A stretch of DNA of 64,000 bases from NCBI GenBank assembly GCA_903822975.1, contig CAIJRD010000006.1:1-64000 (forward strand), read 5' to 3'. The position numbers and the translations under genes were made by a program. This DNA comes from an uncultured Sinobacteraceae bacterium (GTDB lineage: Bacteria; Pseudomonadota; Gammaproteobacteria; Nevskiales; Nevskiaceae). Below are positions 54,893 through 63,079 of the stretch, piece by piece. The notes under the pieces are model-generated. The model had not been told where the DNA came from. It saw nothing but the letters and a program-made list of their open reading frames with translations, and searched no databases. How positions within the stretch are numbered: the stretch's first letter is position 1; every line of letters begins with the position of its first letter.

Positions 54893-55804
54893 CTAGATCA
54901 GACCGCGTGCCCGCAGCGCCGCCAGGCCGATCGTGGCGGCACCTGCGGCGAGTCCGATCAGCCGCCAGCCCTGATGCTTAAAGCGCGCGATCAGACCGCT
55001 GCGGGTGCAGGCGGCGAGCACGAAATCGCGGCGATCGGCCGGCTTGCTCAAGACATTGAGATCGGGTGCGGCCGCGTCGCTGGCGCGCTGCTCACGCACG
55101 ACTTCGAGCGCGGCCGCGCGCGCGGCTTCCCATTCCTGCGCGTCGATCTGGCCATCGCGATTGCTGTCGAAGCGGCGCAGTAGTTCGCGACGGTCGCGCT
55201 TCCAGTCGGCCAGCAGCGCGGCGAGGTCGCGACGCTCGTCGGCCTCCGCCAGCGCGGCCTGCGTGCGGAACCAGCCGCGCGCGATCAAAAGATCATCGAC
55301 GCGCAGCAAGCGCTCGCTGTAGCGGTATTCGCCGAAAGTGAACCACGCATCCCAACCCGGTTGCGGAATGCGGCCGGGCTGTTCGCCGCGACCACGCCAG
55401 CTGCGCGCCAGACTCGGCTCGACCTGCGCGCCCACCGGATCGACGATGCAGTCGCCGCTGGTATCGCTGAGCAGGAACAGGTCGTCACTGGTTTCATCCG
55501 CGATCACTTCGGTCCTGCGGTCGGCATTGCGCACCACGCGGTAGTGCCACCAGACGCAAGACGTACCCGACAGCGGCGAACGAATCGGCGGACCCGGCAG
55601 CCAGCGCGCGCGCCCAAGCAATTCGACGTGACCTTGCGCCGCCGAGCGGACGCGCGATTGCGGCGTGTCGGCAATCGCGCGCGCGGTGGTCAGACGTGAC
55701 AGTCCGAGGCTTGCGAGCGCGACGGCGACGACCAGAAAAGCGAAGGCAATCGGCAGCGGCAGCGATGCCAGCAGTCCGGCGAGCGCGCTCAACAGCGCAG
55801 TCAC
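54893..55804 (-). CDS. GIDE-domain membrane protein with an EF-hand
   Basis: The 303-residue protein has a membrane helix (about 15-36), a GIDE-type domain (about 55-170; GRARWLPGPPIRSPLSGTSCVWWHYRVV), a charged helix, a single EF-hand calcium loop at 213-224 (DSNRDGQIDAQE, all usual ligands present) and a C-terminal membrane helix (about 279-298). Bacterial GIDE proteins are commonly paired with LemA, as here (lemA is 117 bp upstream on the same strand). The start is GTG at 55804. Function of the LemA/GIDE pair is unknown; the EF-hand suggests calcium control. Confidence 0.78.
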   Translation of the reverse strand: MTALLSALAGLLASLPLPIAFAFLVVAVALASLGLSRLTTARAIADTPQSRVRSAAQGHVELLGRARWLPGPPIRSPLSGTSCVWWHYRVVRNADRRTEVIADETSDDLFLLSDTSGDCIVDPVGAQVEPSLARSWRGRGEQPGRIPQPGWDAWFTFGEYRYSERLLRVDDLLIARGWFRTQAALAEADERRDLAALLADWKRDRRELLRRFDSNRDGQIDAQEWEAARAAALEVVREQRASDAAAPDLNVLSKPADRRDFVLAACTRSGLIARFKHQGWRLIGLAAGAATIGLAALRARGLI

Positions 55805-55921
55805 GTGAGCCCCCGCGGCCGCAATTGCGAGTGGCGTCGCGGGTGCGCGCGCAAGCAGCGCGTGCCGACTGATGCCGCGCCCGCGGCGAATGCGCGCATC
55901 GCGATCAATTCACCTGGAATT

Positions 55922-56494
55922 TCACTGGCGGAATTGCGCGCCGACATCGACATCGGCGATCTCGGCGGCATCGAAACTCAACAGCGGCCGCGCGACGAAA
56001 CCGAAAACGCGCGCCAGCATCACGTCGGGAAAGCGCTCGAGACGAATGTTGAACAGCGTCGCGTACTCGTTGTACAGCTCGCGGCGGTCGCCGATCTGGT
56101 TTTCCAATGCGCTGATGCGGCCGAGCAACTGCGCGATCGAACGGTTCGCGCGCAATTCCGGATAGGCCTCGACCGTCGCCGCGATGCGGCCGACGCCGGC
56201 GTTGAGCCGGCTTTCGGCGCCGCCAAGTGCGGCGACATCGCCCGCCGCGCGTGCACGACTGGCACCCGCGCGCGCCAGCATCACGCGCTCCAGCGTGTCG
56301 CGCTCGAACTGCATATAGGCCTTGCAGACTTCGACCAGCTTCGGCACTTCGTCGTGGCGCTGCTTCAGCAGCACGTCGATATTGCTCCACGCGCGCAGCA
56401 CGCCGTTCTTCAGCGTCACCAGCGCGTTGTAGGTGAGCACCAGATAGAGCAAGGCGGCCGCCACCGCGGCCCAGCCGATCGTCGATCCCAGCAT
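55922..56494 (-). CDS. lemA: LemA-family protein
   Basis: The 190-residue protein has an N-terminal membrane helix (about 7-25) and the LemA helical bundle (YNALVTLKNGVLRAWSNIDVLLKQRHDEVPKLVE, FERDTLERVMLAR, ALENQIGDRRELYNEYATLFNIRLERFPDV). Family members are anchored in the inner membrane with a cytoplasmic or periplasmic bundle; function is not settled. It is first in a unit with the GIDE/EF-hand gene and divergent from the lipoprotein hydrolase. Confidence 0.93.
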   Translation of the reverse strand: MLGSTIGWAAVAAALLYLVLTYNALVTLKNGVLRAWSNIDVLLKQRHDEVPKLVEVCKAYMQFERDTLERVMLARAGASRARAAGDVAALGGAESRLNAGVGRIAATVEAYPELRANRSIAQLLGRISALENQIGDRRELYNEYATLFNIRLERFPDVMLARVFGFVARPLLSFDAAEIADVDVGAQFRQ

Positions 56495-56721
56495 GCTGCA
56501 GCGTCTCCCCGTTTTTGGCCCAATGCCGCGCCGATTCCCAGCTTGGAACGCTACACAGCCCGGTCATTCTCGTCGAGTAACGCTGCCGTTAACGGCAGCC
56601 GCTGCGGTAAACTGAACCCAGGCGTTGCGCGGCGCGCAGCGCCGCCGGCGTCGCCGGGCCGCAGTGGGTTCAAGCCCCTGTCGGCAGCCGACCAGTCCTC
56701 GTCAGTCCTCCAGGAGTTCAG

Positions 56722-57633
56722 GTGCGCATCGTCCCCTTGTCATCCGCCATTTTGCTCGGCGCCGCACTCGCGCTCGGTGCCTGCACCAGCAACGGCATGC
56801 TGAACTCGTTCACGCCGGACGACGACTACAAGCTCGCCACCGATATCGCCTACGACACCAATGGCGACAAGCTCGACGTCTACACGCCGACGCATGCGCA
56901 GAATGCGCCTGTCGTTGTGTTCCTGCCGGGCGGCCGTTGGGAGCAGGATTCCACGCTGCCGAAGGAGAAGTACCGCTTCGTCGGTCAGGCGCTCAGCGCG
57001 AAGGGTTTCATCGCGATGGTGCCGAATTACCGCACCTATCCGCAGGTGAGGTTCCCGGCGTTCATTCTGGACAGCGCCAGGGCGGTGGTGTGGGCGCACA
57101 CCAATGCGAAGTATTACGGTGGCGACGCCAGCAAGATCATCGTGCTGGGTCACGATGCAGGGGCTTACAACGCCGCGATGCTGGCGCTCAACCCGGACTA
57201 CCTGAAGCAGGCCGGCGGTGACCGCGCCTGGTTGCGCGGCGCGATCGGTCTGGCCGGCGCCTACGACTTCCTGCCGATCACCGACCCGGATCTGCGCGAC
57301 CTGTTCGGTCCGCCGGAAAGTTTCGAAGCGACCCAGCCGATTCTCTATGCCGACGGCGGCAATCCGCCGATGCTGCTGATGTCCGGCCAGGACGACACCA
57401 TCGTGCCGGTTAGCAACACCAACAATCTTTACGACCGCATCCGCCGCAACAACGGCACGGTCGACAAGGTGATCTATCCGAAGATGAGTCACGGCCGCAT
57501 TCTGGAAACGCTGGCGACGCGACTGCAGAGCGAGTCCGACGTGATGAACTACGTGGTGACCTTCGTGCAGCACAACACCGGTGCGCCGCCGAAGCAGAAC
57601 AACTACGGCATCCAGACCAGCATTCCGAAGTAA
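56722..57633 (+). CDS. Lipoprotein alpha/beta-hydrolase (BD-FAE-like) with Asp at the nucleophile position
   Basis: The 303-residue protein has a lipoprotein signal with Cys21 (LALGAC) and an alpha/beta-hydrolase of the carboxylesterase/BD-FAE type (VVVFLPGGRWEQ, FIAMVPNYRTYPQVRFPAFILD). The nucleophile elbow reads GHDAG, with Asp145 (codon GAT) where family members have Ser. The other triad members look intact: Asp224/225 in GQDDTIVP and His257 in MSHGRI. The start is GTG at 56722 with AGGAG upstream. It is 6 bp before yrdA. Either the enzyme uses Asp as nucleophile, like haloalkane dehalogenases, or it has lost esterase activity. Confidence 0.85.
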   Translation: MRIVPLSSAILLGAALALGACTSNGMLNSFTPDDDYKLATDIAYDTNGDKLDVYTPTHAQNAPVVVFLPGGRWEQDSTLPKEKYRFVGQALSAKGFIAMVPNYRTYPQVRFPAFILDSARAVVWAHTNAKYYGGDASKIIVLGHDAGAYNAAMLALNPDYLKQAGGDRAWLRGAIGLAGAYDFLPITDPDLRDLFGPPESFEATQPILYADGGNPPMLLMSGQDDTIVPVSNTNNLYDRIRRNNGTVDKVIYPKMSHGRILETLATRLQSESDVMNYVVTFVQHNTGAPPKQNNYGIQTSIPK

Positions 57634-57639
57634 GCGGCG

Positions 57640-58167
57640 ATGATCCGTTCGTATCGCGGCATCACGCCGCGTCTGGGTGCGCGGGTCTACGTCGACGAAC
57701 AATCGGCGCTGATCGGTGACGTCACGCTCGGCGACGACAGTTCGCTGTGGCCGATGGCGGTCGCGCGCGGCGACGTCAATCGCATCGTCATCGGCGCGCG
57801 CAGCAATATCCAGGACGGCGCGGTGCTGCACGTCACCCATGACGGTCCCTACGCGCCCGGCGGTGTGCCGCTGCTGATTGGCGACGATGTCACCGTCGGT
57901 CATTTGGCGATGCTGCACGCCTGCAGCATCGGCAATCGCGTGTTGATCGGCATGCACGCAACGGTGCTCGATCGCGTCGTCATCGAGGACGAAGTTCTAC
58001 TCGCTGCGGGTAGTGTGGTCGCACCCGGCAAGCGTTTAGTCTCCGGCTTCCTGTATCGAGGCTCGCCTGCGGTTCAGGCCAGAACCTTGAGCGATGCAGA
58101 GCGCGCGTTCTTCAAGTATTCGGCTGAGCACTACGTGCGGCTGAAAGATCATCATCTCGGCGCTTGA
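57640..58167 (+). CDS. yrdA: Gamma-carbonic anhydrase-like protein (YrdA family)
   Basis: The 175-residue left-handed beta-helix protein has the hexapeptide-repeat pattern and the three metal-binding His (His64 in AVLHVTH, His88 and His93 in VGHLAMLH). Asn and Gln of SNIQDG are also kept. His106 in IGMHATVLD is unusual, as a Gly is common there. YrdA proteins bind zinc, and activity varies. It is co-transcribed with the hydrolase (6 bp) and mvaB (37 bp). Confidence 0.92.
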   Translation: MIRSYRGITPRLGARVYVDEQSALIGDVTLGDDSSLWPMAVARGDVNRIVIGARSNIQDGAVLHVTHDGPYAPGGVPLLIGDDVTVGHLAMLHACSIGNRVLIGMHATVLDRVVIEDEVLLAAGSVVAPGKRLVSGFLYRGSPAVQARTLSDAERAFFKYSAEHYVRLKDHHLGA

Positions 58168-58204
58168 GCGCGAACGCGCCGGCACGACGAGCGACGGAGG
58201 ACGG

Positions 58205-59104
58205 ATGAAGCAGCGTGTCACGCTGGTCGAGGTAGGTCCCCGCGACGGCCTGCAGAACGAGGCCGTGCAGGTTCCCACTGCGACCAAGATCGCGCTGATC
58301 GAGCGCCTCGCGGACTGCGGGGTGCCGGTCATCGAGGCCGGCAGTTTTGTATCGCCGAAATGGGTGCCGCAGATGGCGGACTCCGGCGCGGTGCTGGCCG
58401 GCATCCGCCGCAAGCCCGGTGTGCGCTATCCGGTGCTGGTGCCGAACCTGTACGGTTTCGAGCAGGCGCTCGCGGCGGGTGTCGATGAAGTATCGGTGTT
58501 CACCGCGGCCAGCGAAGCCTTCAACCGCCGCAACATCAACGCCAGCACCGAGCAGTCGCTGCAGCGCTTCGCACCGGTGATCGCGCGCGCCAAGACTGCG
58601 GGGATGCGCGTGCGTGGCTATGTCTCCACCGTGCTTGGCTGTCCTTACCAGGGCGCAGTGCCACTGGCGGATGTCGTCAGCGTCGCGGTGAAACTGACCG
58701 CGCTCGGCTGCGACGAGATTTCGCTCGGCGATACCGTCGGCGTCGGCACGCCGCTGGCGGCGCGCGCGATGCTGCGGGCCGTTGCCGCGGAAATTCCGAT
58801 GGCGCAGCTGGCGGTGCACTTCCACGACACCTACGGTCAGGCGCTTGCCAACATCTATGCCTGTCTCGAAGAGGGCGTTTCGATCGTCGATGCCAGTGTC
58901 GCCGGACTCGGCGGATGCCCCTACGCGCAAGGCGCGTCCGGCAATGTCTCCAGCGAAGATCTGGTCTACCAGCTGCACGGCCTGGGCCTGGAAACCGGTA
59001 TCGATCTCGAAGCGCTGTCGGCCACCGCGCGCTGGATCAATGCCGAGCTGCGGCGCATGCCCGCGAGTCGGCTGGCGCGACTGCCACCGCGCGCGGCGGC
59101 CTGA
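58205..59104 (+). CDS. mvaB: Hydroxymethylglutaryl-CoA lyase
   Basis: The 299-residue TIM-barrel enzyme cleaves HMG-CoA to acetoacetate and acetyl-CoA, the last step of leucine degradation. It has VGPRDGLQNE, SFVSPKWVPQMAD, LGDTVGVGTP, HFHDTYGQALAN and the active-site Cys loop GLGGCPYAQGASGN. The other leucine-degradation genes (liuABDE/ivd-mcc) are not in the window. Confidence 0.94.
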   Translation: MKQRVTLVEVGPRDGLQNEAVQVPTATKIALIERLADCGVPVIEAGSFVSPKWVPQMADSGAVLAGIRRKPGVRYPVLVPNLYGFEQALAAGVDEVSVFTAASEAFNRRNINASTEQSLQRFAPVIARAKTAGMRVRGYVSTVLGCPYQGAVPLADVVSVAVKLTALGCDEISLGDTVGVGTPLAARAMLRAVAAEIPMAQLAVHFHDTYGQALANIYACLEEGVSIVDASVAGLGGCPYAQGASGNVSSEDLVYQLHGLGLETGIDLEALSATARWINAELRRMPASRLARLPPRAAA

Positions 59105-59276
59105 AGGCCGCTTGTGCGCCGTGAGCCGTTTGCATTGGCGCACGTCGTCGCGCGGGCAAGGTCATGTCTTTCCCGCGTGCCTGCGTCGTGGAAGCAGAAG
59201 TCAGTGCCCGCGCCGGGATTTGCGGCAAAATCAGCGCTGCGGCAAGGCGTGAGGCTTTAGCTCCGAAGCGCCGCGC

Positions 59277-59308
59277 AGTGCTGAGTCCCTTTAGTGCTGA
59301 GTCCCTTT
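59277..59308. repeat. Perfect 16-bp duplication in the gpmA leader
   Basis: AGTGCTGAGTCCCTTT occurs twice in exact tandem, ending 28 bp before the gpmA ATG. It lies where a 5' untranslated leader or promoter would be. Confidence 0.9.
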
Positions 59309-59336
59309 CAAGTCTTACTACCGAGAACCTGTTCCG

Positions 59337-60101
59337 ATGACGTCGAAGAAAACCCATACGCTGGTGCTGCTGCGCCACGGCCAGAGCCAGTGGAACCTGG
59401 AGAATCGTTTCACCGGCTGGGTCGATGTCGATGTCACGGAAGTGGGCCGCGCAGAAGCCAAAGCTGCCGGCGAGTTGATGAAGGCCGAAGGGCTTGCGTT
59501 CGACATTGCGCATACCTCGGTGCTGAAGCGCGCGATCCGCACGCTCTATACCGCGCTCGACCAGATGGACGCACTGTGGATCCCGGTGCACAAGAGCTGG
59601 CGCTTGAACGAACGCCACTACGGCGCGCTGCAAGGGCTCGACAAGGCCGAAACCACCGCCAAGCATGGCGAGGAACAGGTCAAGGTGTGGCGTCGCAGCT
59701 ACGACATCCCGCCGCCGCCGATGGCCGAGAGCGATCCCGGACATCCGCGCAACGATCCGCGCTACGCCAAGCTCGACGCCGCCGCACTGCCATCGACCGA
59801 GTCGCTGGCGACCACGCTCGATCGCGTGCTGCCGTATTGGCACGACGCCATCGCGCCGCAGCTGAAATCTGGTCAGACCGTGCTGGTGACCGCGCACGGC
59901 AACTCGCTGCGCGCGCTGTACAAGTACCTGAATCACGTACCCGAGAACGAAATCGTCGAGCTGAACATTCCGACCGGGATTCCGCTGCGTTTCGAGCTGG
60001 ACGAGAACCTCAAGGTGATCTCGCACCGCTATCTCGGCGATCCGGAAGCGGCCAAGCGCGCGGCGGAAGCGGTTGCCAATCAGGCGAAAGCCAAGCACTG
60101 A
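59337..60101 (+). CDS. gpmA: 2,3-bisphosphoglycerate-dependent phosphoglycerate mutase
   Basis: The 254-residue glycolytic enzyme interconverts 3- and 2-phosphoglycerate. It has the phosphohistidine loop [17 protein letters not shown] (His14), [19 protein letters not shown] and [15 protein letters not shown]. Length fits the dimeric dPGM of gammaproteobacteria. A hairpin follows at 60108. Confidence 0.96.
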   Translation: MTSKKTHTLVLLRHGQSQWNLENRFTGWVDVDVTEVGRAEAKAAGELMKAEGLAFDIAHTSVLKRAIRTLYTALDQMDALWIPVHKSWRLNERHYGALQGLDKAETTAKHGEEQVKVWRRSYDIPPPPMAESDPGHPRNDPRYAKLDAAALPSTESLATTLDRVLPYWHDAIAPQLKSGQTVLVTAHGNSLRALYKYLNHVPENEIVELNIPTGIPLRFELDENLKVISHRYLGDPEAAKRAAEAVANQAKAKH

Positions 60102-60107
60102 GCGGCA

Positions 60108-60128
60108 GAGCGCCGCCGCAGGGCGCTC
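60108..60128 (+). terminator. Possible gpmA terminator hairpin
   Basis: GAGCGCC pairs with GGCGCTC around a 7-nt loop, 7 bp after the gpmA stop. Only a short T pair follows (GCCTTAG), so it is a weak candidate. The rest of the space to the ncRNA at 60350 has short direct repeats of a CGAATGTCCC type at 60295-60317 and no gene. Confidence 0.35.
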
Positions 60129-60349
60129 GCCTTAGCTCACGCTGCGATGCGTCGAATGGCGAGCGTCGCCATGCCTTGGTGTTGATGCCGTTCCACCGAT
60201 GCCAGGGCGGCAGCTATCGCTCAGATCTTCGCCGGGATTTTTGCTCAGGTTGTGCGAGGCAGGCCCCTCAAGGCCGCGAGGCCCGCCAGGACCACGAATG
60301 TCCCCGCGAATGTCCCCCACAAGTGTCCAGCTGTTTTTGGGGCAGACAA

Positions 60350-60456
60350 TAAAAAAGCCATCCGGCCAGGGGAAACCGGATGGCTTGCCGACATCATTGC
60401 GATACCGGCTCATTCTTCGCGACGGTCGGGACTACCGTTAGGGAGTGCGAAGAATG
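60350..60456 (-). ncRNA. sX13-like small RNA with C-rich loops
   Basis: Read on the minus strand, about 107 nt fold into three hairpins. The first has a 10-bp closing stem (60447-60456/60411-60420) with an inner ACGGT/ACCGT stem whose loop is AGUCCCG and a single-stranded ACUCCCUA part. The second (60401-60409/60387-60395) has a 9-bp stem with two G-U pairs and loop GCAAU. The third is a terminator: GCCATCCGG/CCGGATGGC with loop UUUCCCCUGG and six U. A TAGAGT -10-like box lies about 6 bp upstream of the first stem. The size, number of hairpins and C-rich loops resemble Xanthomonas sX13, which pairs with G-rich mRNA sites; I cannot verify homology. Confidence 0.72.
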
Positions 60457-60522
60457 GTTTTAACTCTAGGCGCGGCGCCTTAATCCAGGCTGAACGCGGC
60501 GCCGCGCCCTTTCAGCGCAGGT

Positions 60523-60774
60523 TTAACGCGACATCCGCCGCAGGATGCCAACCACCACCAGCAACACGACGGCGCCGACCACCGCGCCGATGAATCCTGC
60601 GCTCTGACCTGGGGTATAGAGCCCCAGCGCCTGGCCGCCATAAGTCGCTGCGAAGGCGCCGGCGATGCCGAGTACCGTGGTCAGGATGAAGCCCATCTTG
60701 TCGTCGCCGGGGTGCAGGAATCGGGCGAGCAAGCCGGCGATGAAGCCGATGATGATGGTGCCAATTATTTCCAT
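60523..60774 (-). CDS. GlsB/YeaQ/YmgE-family membrane protein
   Basis: The 83-residue protein has three hydrophobic segments with the transglycosylase-associated family pattern: IIIGFIAGLLARFLHPGDD, GFILTTVLGIAGAF, and a C-terminal GAVVGAVVLLVVVGIL. These small inner-membrane proteins are often stress-induced. The ATG at 60774 is preceded by a strong AGGAGG; the longer ORF from 60834 is not supported. Its 3' end lies 66 bp upstream of the ncRNA on the same strand, so read-through into the RNA is possible. Confidence 0.88.
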   Translation of the reverse strand: MEIIGTIIIGFIAGLLARFLHPGDDKMGFILTTVLGIAGAFAATYGGQALGLYTPGQSAGFIGAVVGAVVLLVVVGILRRMSR

Positions 60775-60855
60775 GAGTACTCCTCCTAGGTTGTTGCCGA
60801 TCAGATCGCTGCGGGTCTTGGAGAGTTCAATCAAGCCTTGCGATTCGGCGATCGA

Positions 60856-61344
60856 TCATACGGGAGCCGCACCGGACGTCTTTAGTCGCAAAAGCGCAGG
60901 CCGGTGGCGCTGCAGCCAATCGACTGCGTCGTCGCTGTCCGCGGCAAACCAGGCCGCCGCGCTGCCGAGAATGAAGTGGTAGCCCCAGGCGTCCATGTCG
61001 GCAAACATCCGCGCGCGCGAATAGCCGGGCAGGTGCGCGGCCAGCAGGCACTGCAGATAGCACACGGCGTTTTCCTCGGTATCGGTGCCGCCGGCATCGC
61101 GCTCCAGTGTTGCGCGGCGCGCGTCGTCCATCAGCAGGTAGTGACAGGCCTCGTGCAAGGCCGAATGCACCGGCGTATCGCCGCGCACGAAGAGCGTGTC
61201 GCCGATCAATCCGGCTTCGGGTTCGCCCCAGTAACTGCCGGGAATCGCGGCGCCCGGCGGCACGCGTTCGAGACGCAGACCATAGCCACCGAGCAGCGTT
61301 TCGAGCGCGCCGGCGGGCAGCACTTCCAGCGGTAGGACGTCCAT
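60856..61344 (-). CDS. Conserved-looking protein with HExxH motif
   Basis: The 162-residue protein has no signal peptide or membrane segment. HEACH (His64, Glu65, His68) lies in a helix (SALHEACHYLLM), followed by TEENAV (Glu90/Glu91), the spacing of a gluzincin-type zinc site. It also has Trp- and Tyr-rich segments near the end. It may be a small zinc peptidase or a metal-binding relative; no family is recognised. No clear ribosome site precedes the ATG. Confidence 0.65.
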   Translation of the reverse strand: MDVLPLEVLPAGALETLLGGYGLRLERVPPGAAIPGSYWGEPEAGLIGDTLFVRGDTPVHSALHEACHYLLMDDARRATLERDAGGTDTEENAVCYLQCLLAAHLPGYSRARMFADMDAWGYHFILGSAAAWFAADSDDAVDWLQRHRPALLRLKTSGAAPV

Positions 61345-61699
61345 GAATGTGCGCGGTGACGAAAGCAGGCGCGCAAGGTGCGGCGCATTCGCGCAGCGGT
61401 CAAGTCGGTACGGCGTGATGCTGGTCGATCAGTCGCCCCGACGAAGGGATCGGACGACTGCGATCGTCGTTGCGGAACATCTCGGCGGCCGCGGAAGGCT
61501 AGTTGCCGCACACAACAACCCGCACACAACTCCTGGCCGCACGCAGGCGTCGTATTGCCGTGCAGGGCACGCCAGTCGGCTTTGGTCTGGGCACTGCGCC
61601 GGCGCAGTGCTCCTAAGCATTGCTCCGAAGCATTGCTCCGAAGCATTGCTCTGTTGCGCAGTTGTCTCGCGCCGTCAGCGAAGCGTGCTGCGAACGGCG
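61345..61699. repeat. Repeat-bearing spacer: 20-bp palindrome and 13-bp tandem repeat
   Basis: A perfect 20-bp palindrome, GCACTGCGCC and its complement, lies at 61591-61610. Three 13-bp units (AAGCATTGCTCCG twice, then AAGCATTGCTCTG) follow at 61615-61653. A further hairpin (GCGCCGT/ACGGCGC, 61669-61675/61694-61700, inner CAGC/GCTG) touches the P450 stop codon and may end that transcript, although no T run follows. No gene is seen in this space. Confidence 0.8.
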
Positions 61700-63079
61700 C
61701 TAGTGACGATAGCCGCGCACGCGCACCTTGAAGTCCATCGCCGGTCCCGGCGTCGGTGCGGTCTTGGTCTTCAGCACGTAATCGGCCGGCTCCAGCGCGA
61801 GGTCGAGCTTGTAGAACAGGCGCGCCATCGACAGCGCGATCTGCACTTCAGCAAGGCTCTTGCCCAAGCAGGTGTGTGGCCCGCGGCCATAAGGCGAATA
61901 CGCGCCCGGCTGCAGATGCTCGGCGCGCGGCTTCTGGAAGCGGTCGATGTCGAACTTGGTCGGATCCGGGTAGTACTCCTCCATGAAGTGCGGCACGCTG
62001 GTGCCGACGTAGAGCAGTTCGTCTTTCGGGATCAGATGGCCCTGGAACATGAAGTCCTTGGTGGCGGTGCGCATCTGCGCGACCGCGATCGGATACAGGC
62101 GCATCGTCTCCATGATCGCGCCCTGCAATGAAGGAATCTTCTTGAACAGGTCATCCTCGTCGATGCTGCCGGTGGCGAACAGCGCGTCGACTTCGGCGTG
62201 AATCCGCGCCAGCACGTCCGGATGCTTCAACACGGCGTAAACGATCGCGGCCGTGGTGTTAGCAACGGTGTCGAGGCCGGCGACGTAGGGACCGGTCAGC
62301 GTCAGAATCAGATCGCTTGCAGGCATGACCTCGGGATGGTTGATGTGCGCTTCCATCACGTCGTCGATCAGGTTCTTGTCTTCATCTTTCTTGGTGCCGG
62401 CGCTGGCGTAGTAGTCGGCGATCATCTTGGTGCCGAGTTCCTGCACGCGCGCCTTGGCCTTCTTGTACTGCGGCATCTTCAGCAGAAACTTCGGCCGCTG
62501 ACGCGTCACCAGCACATTCAGAATGTGCAGGATCGTGATACGGATGTCCTTGACGTATTCCAGCGGTGCCGCACCGGTGAGAATGGTGCCGAGCTGGTCG
62601 ACCACCATGTATTGCATCGCCTCGACCACCGGCACCATCTTGCCGACCGGCCAGTCGCGCACGAAGGCGCGGTCGGTCAGGTCGACCAGTTCGTTGTAGC
62701 GGCCCTTGATCGATTCCTTCGAATAGCCGCGGCGCATGACGTCGCGCAGTTCTTTGTGGCTCTCGCCATCTTCGCCGGTGAGCGAGCGCGTGGCGCCGTA
62801 TTCGGCCACCAGGCCTTCCCAGAACTCCTTCGAGCGCAGGCATTCGCGGCCTTCGCGCGTGCCCATGAAGTTGGCCGCCTCGACGCCGGCAATCGCGGTG
62901 TAGTCATTGCCGAGAATGTTGACGCGGAATACCGGGCCGTACTTGCGGTAGCAGTCGACGAAGAATTGCGCCGGGTCCTTGGCCATGCCGAGCACGTTGC
63001 CGATCAGCGGCAGGCCCGGCACTTTAGGAGTCGGGATCGGCGTCTGGGATGGGGCGAGGGTATCGGTGACAGTGCTCAT
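61700..63079 (-). CDS. Cytochrome P450
   Basis: The 459-residue monooxygenase has the ExxR motif (ETMRLYP), an I-helix with AGLDTVANT, and the heme-binding loop AYSPYGRGPHTCLG with ligand Cys404 (a Tyr replaces the usual Phe at the start of the loop). The proline-rich start TPIPTPKVPGLPLIGN resembles the hinge of microsomal-type P450s, but no membrane anchor is present. Its redox partner is not adjacent. The ATG at 63079 is preceded by GGGAA; 14 more in-frame residues to 63121 are possible. Substrate unknown; with the lipid genes at 0-15 kb a hydrophobic compound is plausible. Confidence 0.92.
   Translation of the reverse strand: MSTVTDTLAPSQTPIPTPKVPGLPLIGNVLGMAKDPAQFFVDCYRKYGPVFRVNILGNDYTAIAGVEAANFMGTREGRECLRSKEFWEGLVAEYGATRSLTGEDGESHKELRDVMRRGYSKESIKGRYNELVDLTDRAFVRDWPVGKMVPVVEAMQYMVVDQLGTILTGAAPLEYVKDIRITILHILNVLVTRQRPKFLLKMPQYKKAKARVQELGTKMIADYYASAGTKKDEDKNLIDDVMEAHINHPEVMPASDLILTLTGPYVAGLDTVANTTAAIVYAVLKHPDVLARIHAEVDALFATGSIDEDDLFKKIPSLQGAIMETMRLYPIAVAQMRTATKDFMFQGHLIPKDELLYVGTSVPHFMEEYYPDPTKFDIDRFQKPRAEHLQPGAYSPYGRGPHTCLGKSLAEVQIALSMARLFYKLDLALEPADYVLKTKTAPTPGPAMDFKVRVRGYRH

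Noticed and set aside
52805-55183. 792-codon ORF antisense to prlC
   Set aside because: Shadow frame crossing the end of prlC, the spacer and part of the next gene; no domain features.
60295-60330. Mobile-element remnant from CGAATGTCCC direct repeats
   Set aside because: Only two or three short copies, with no transposase and no terminal inverted repeats.
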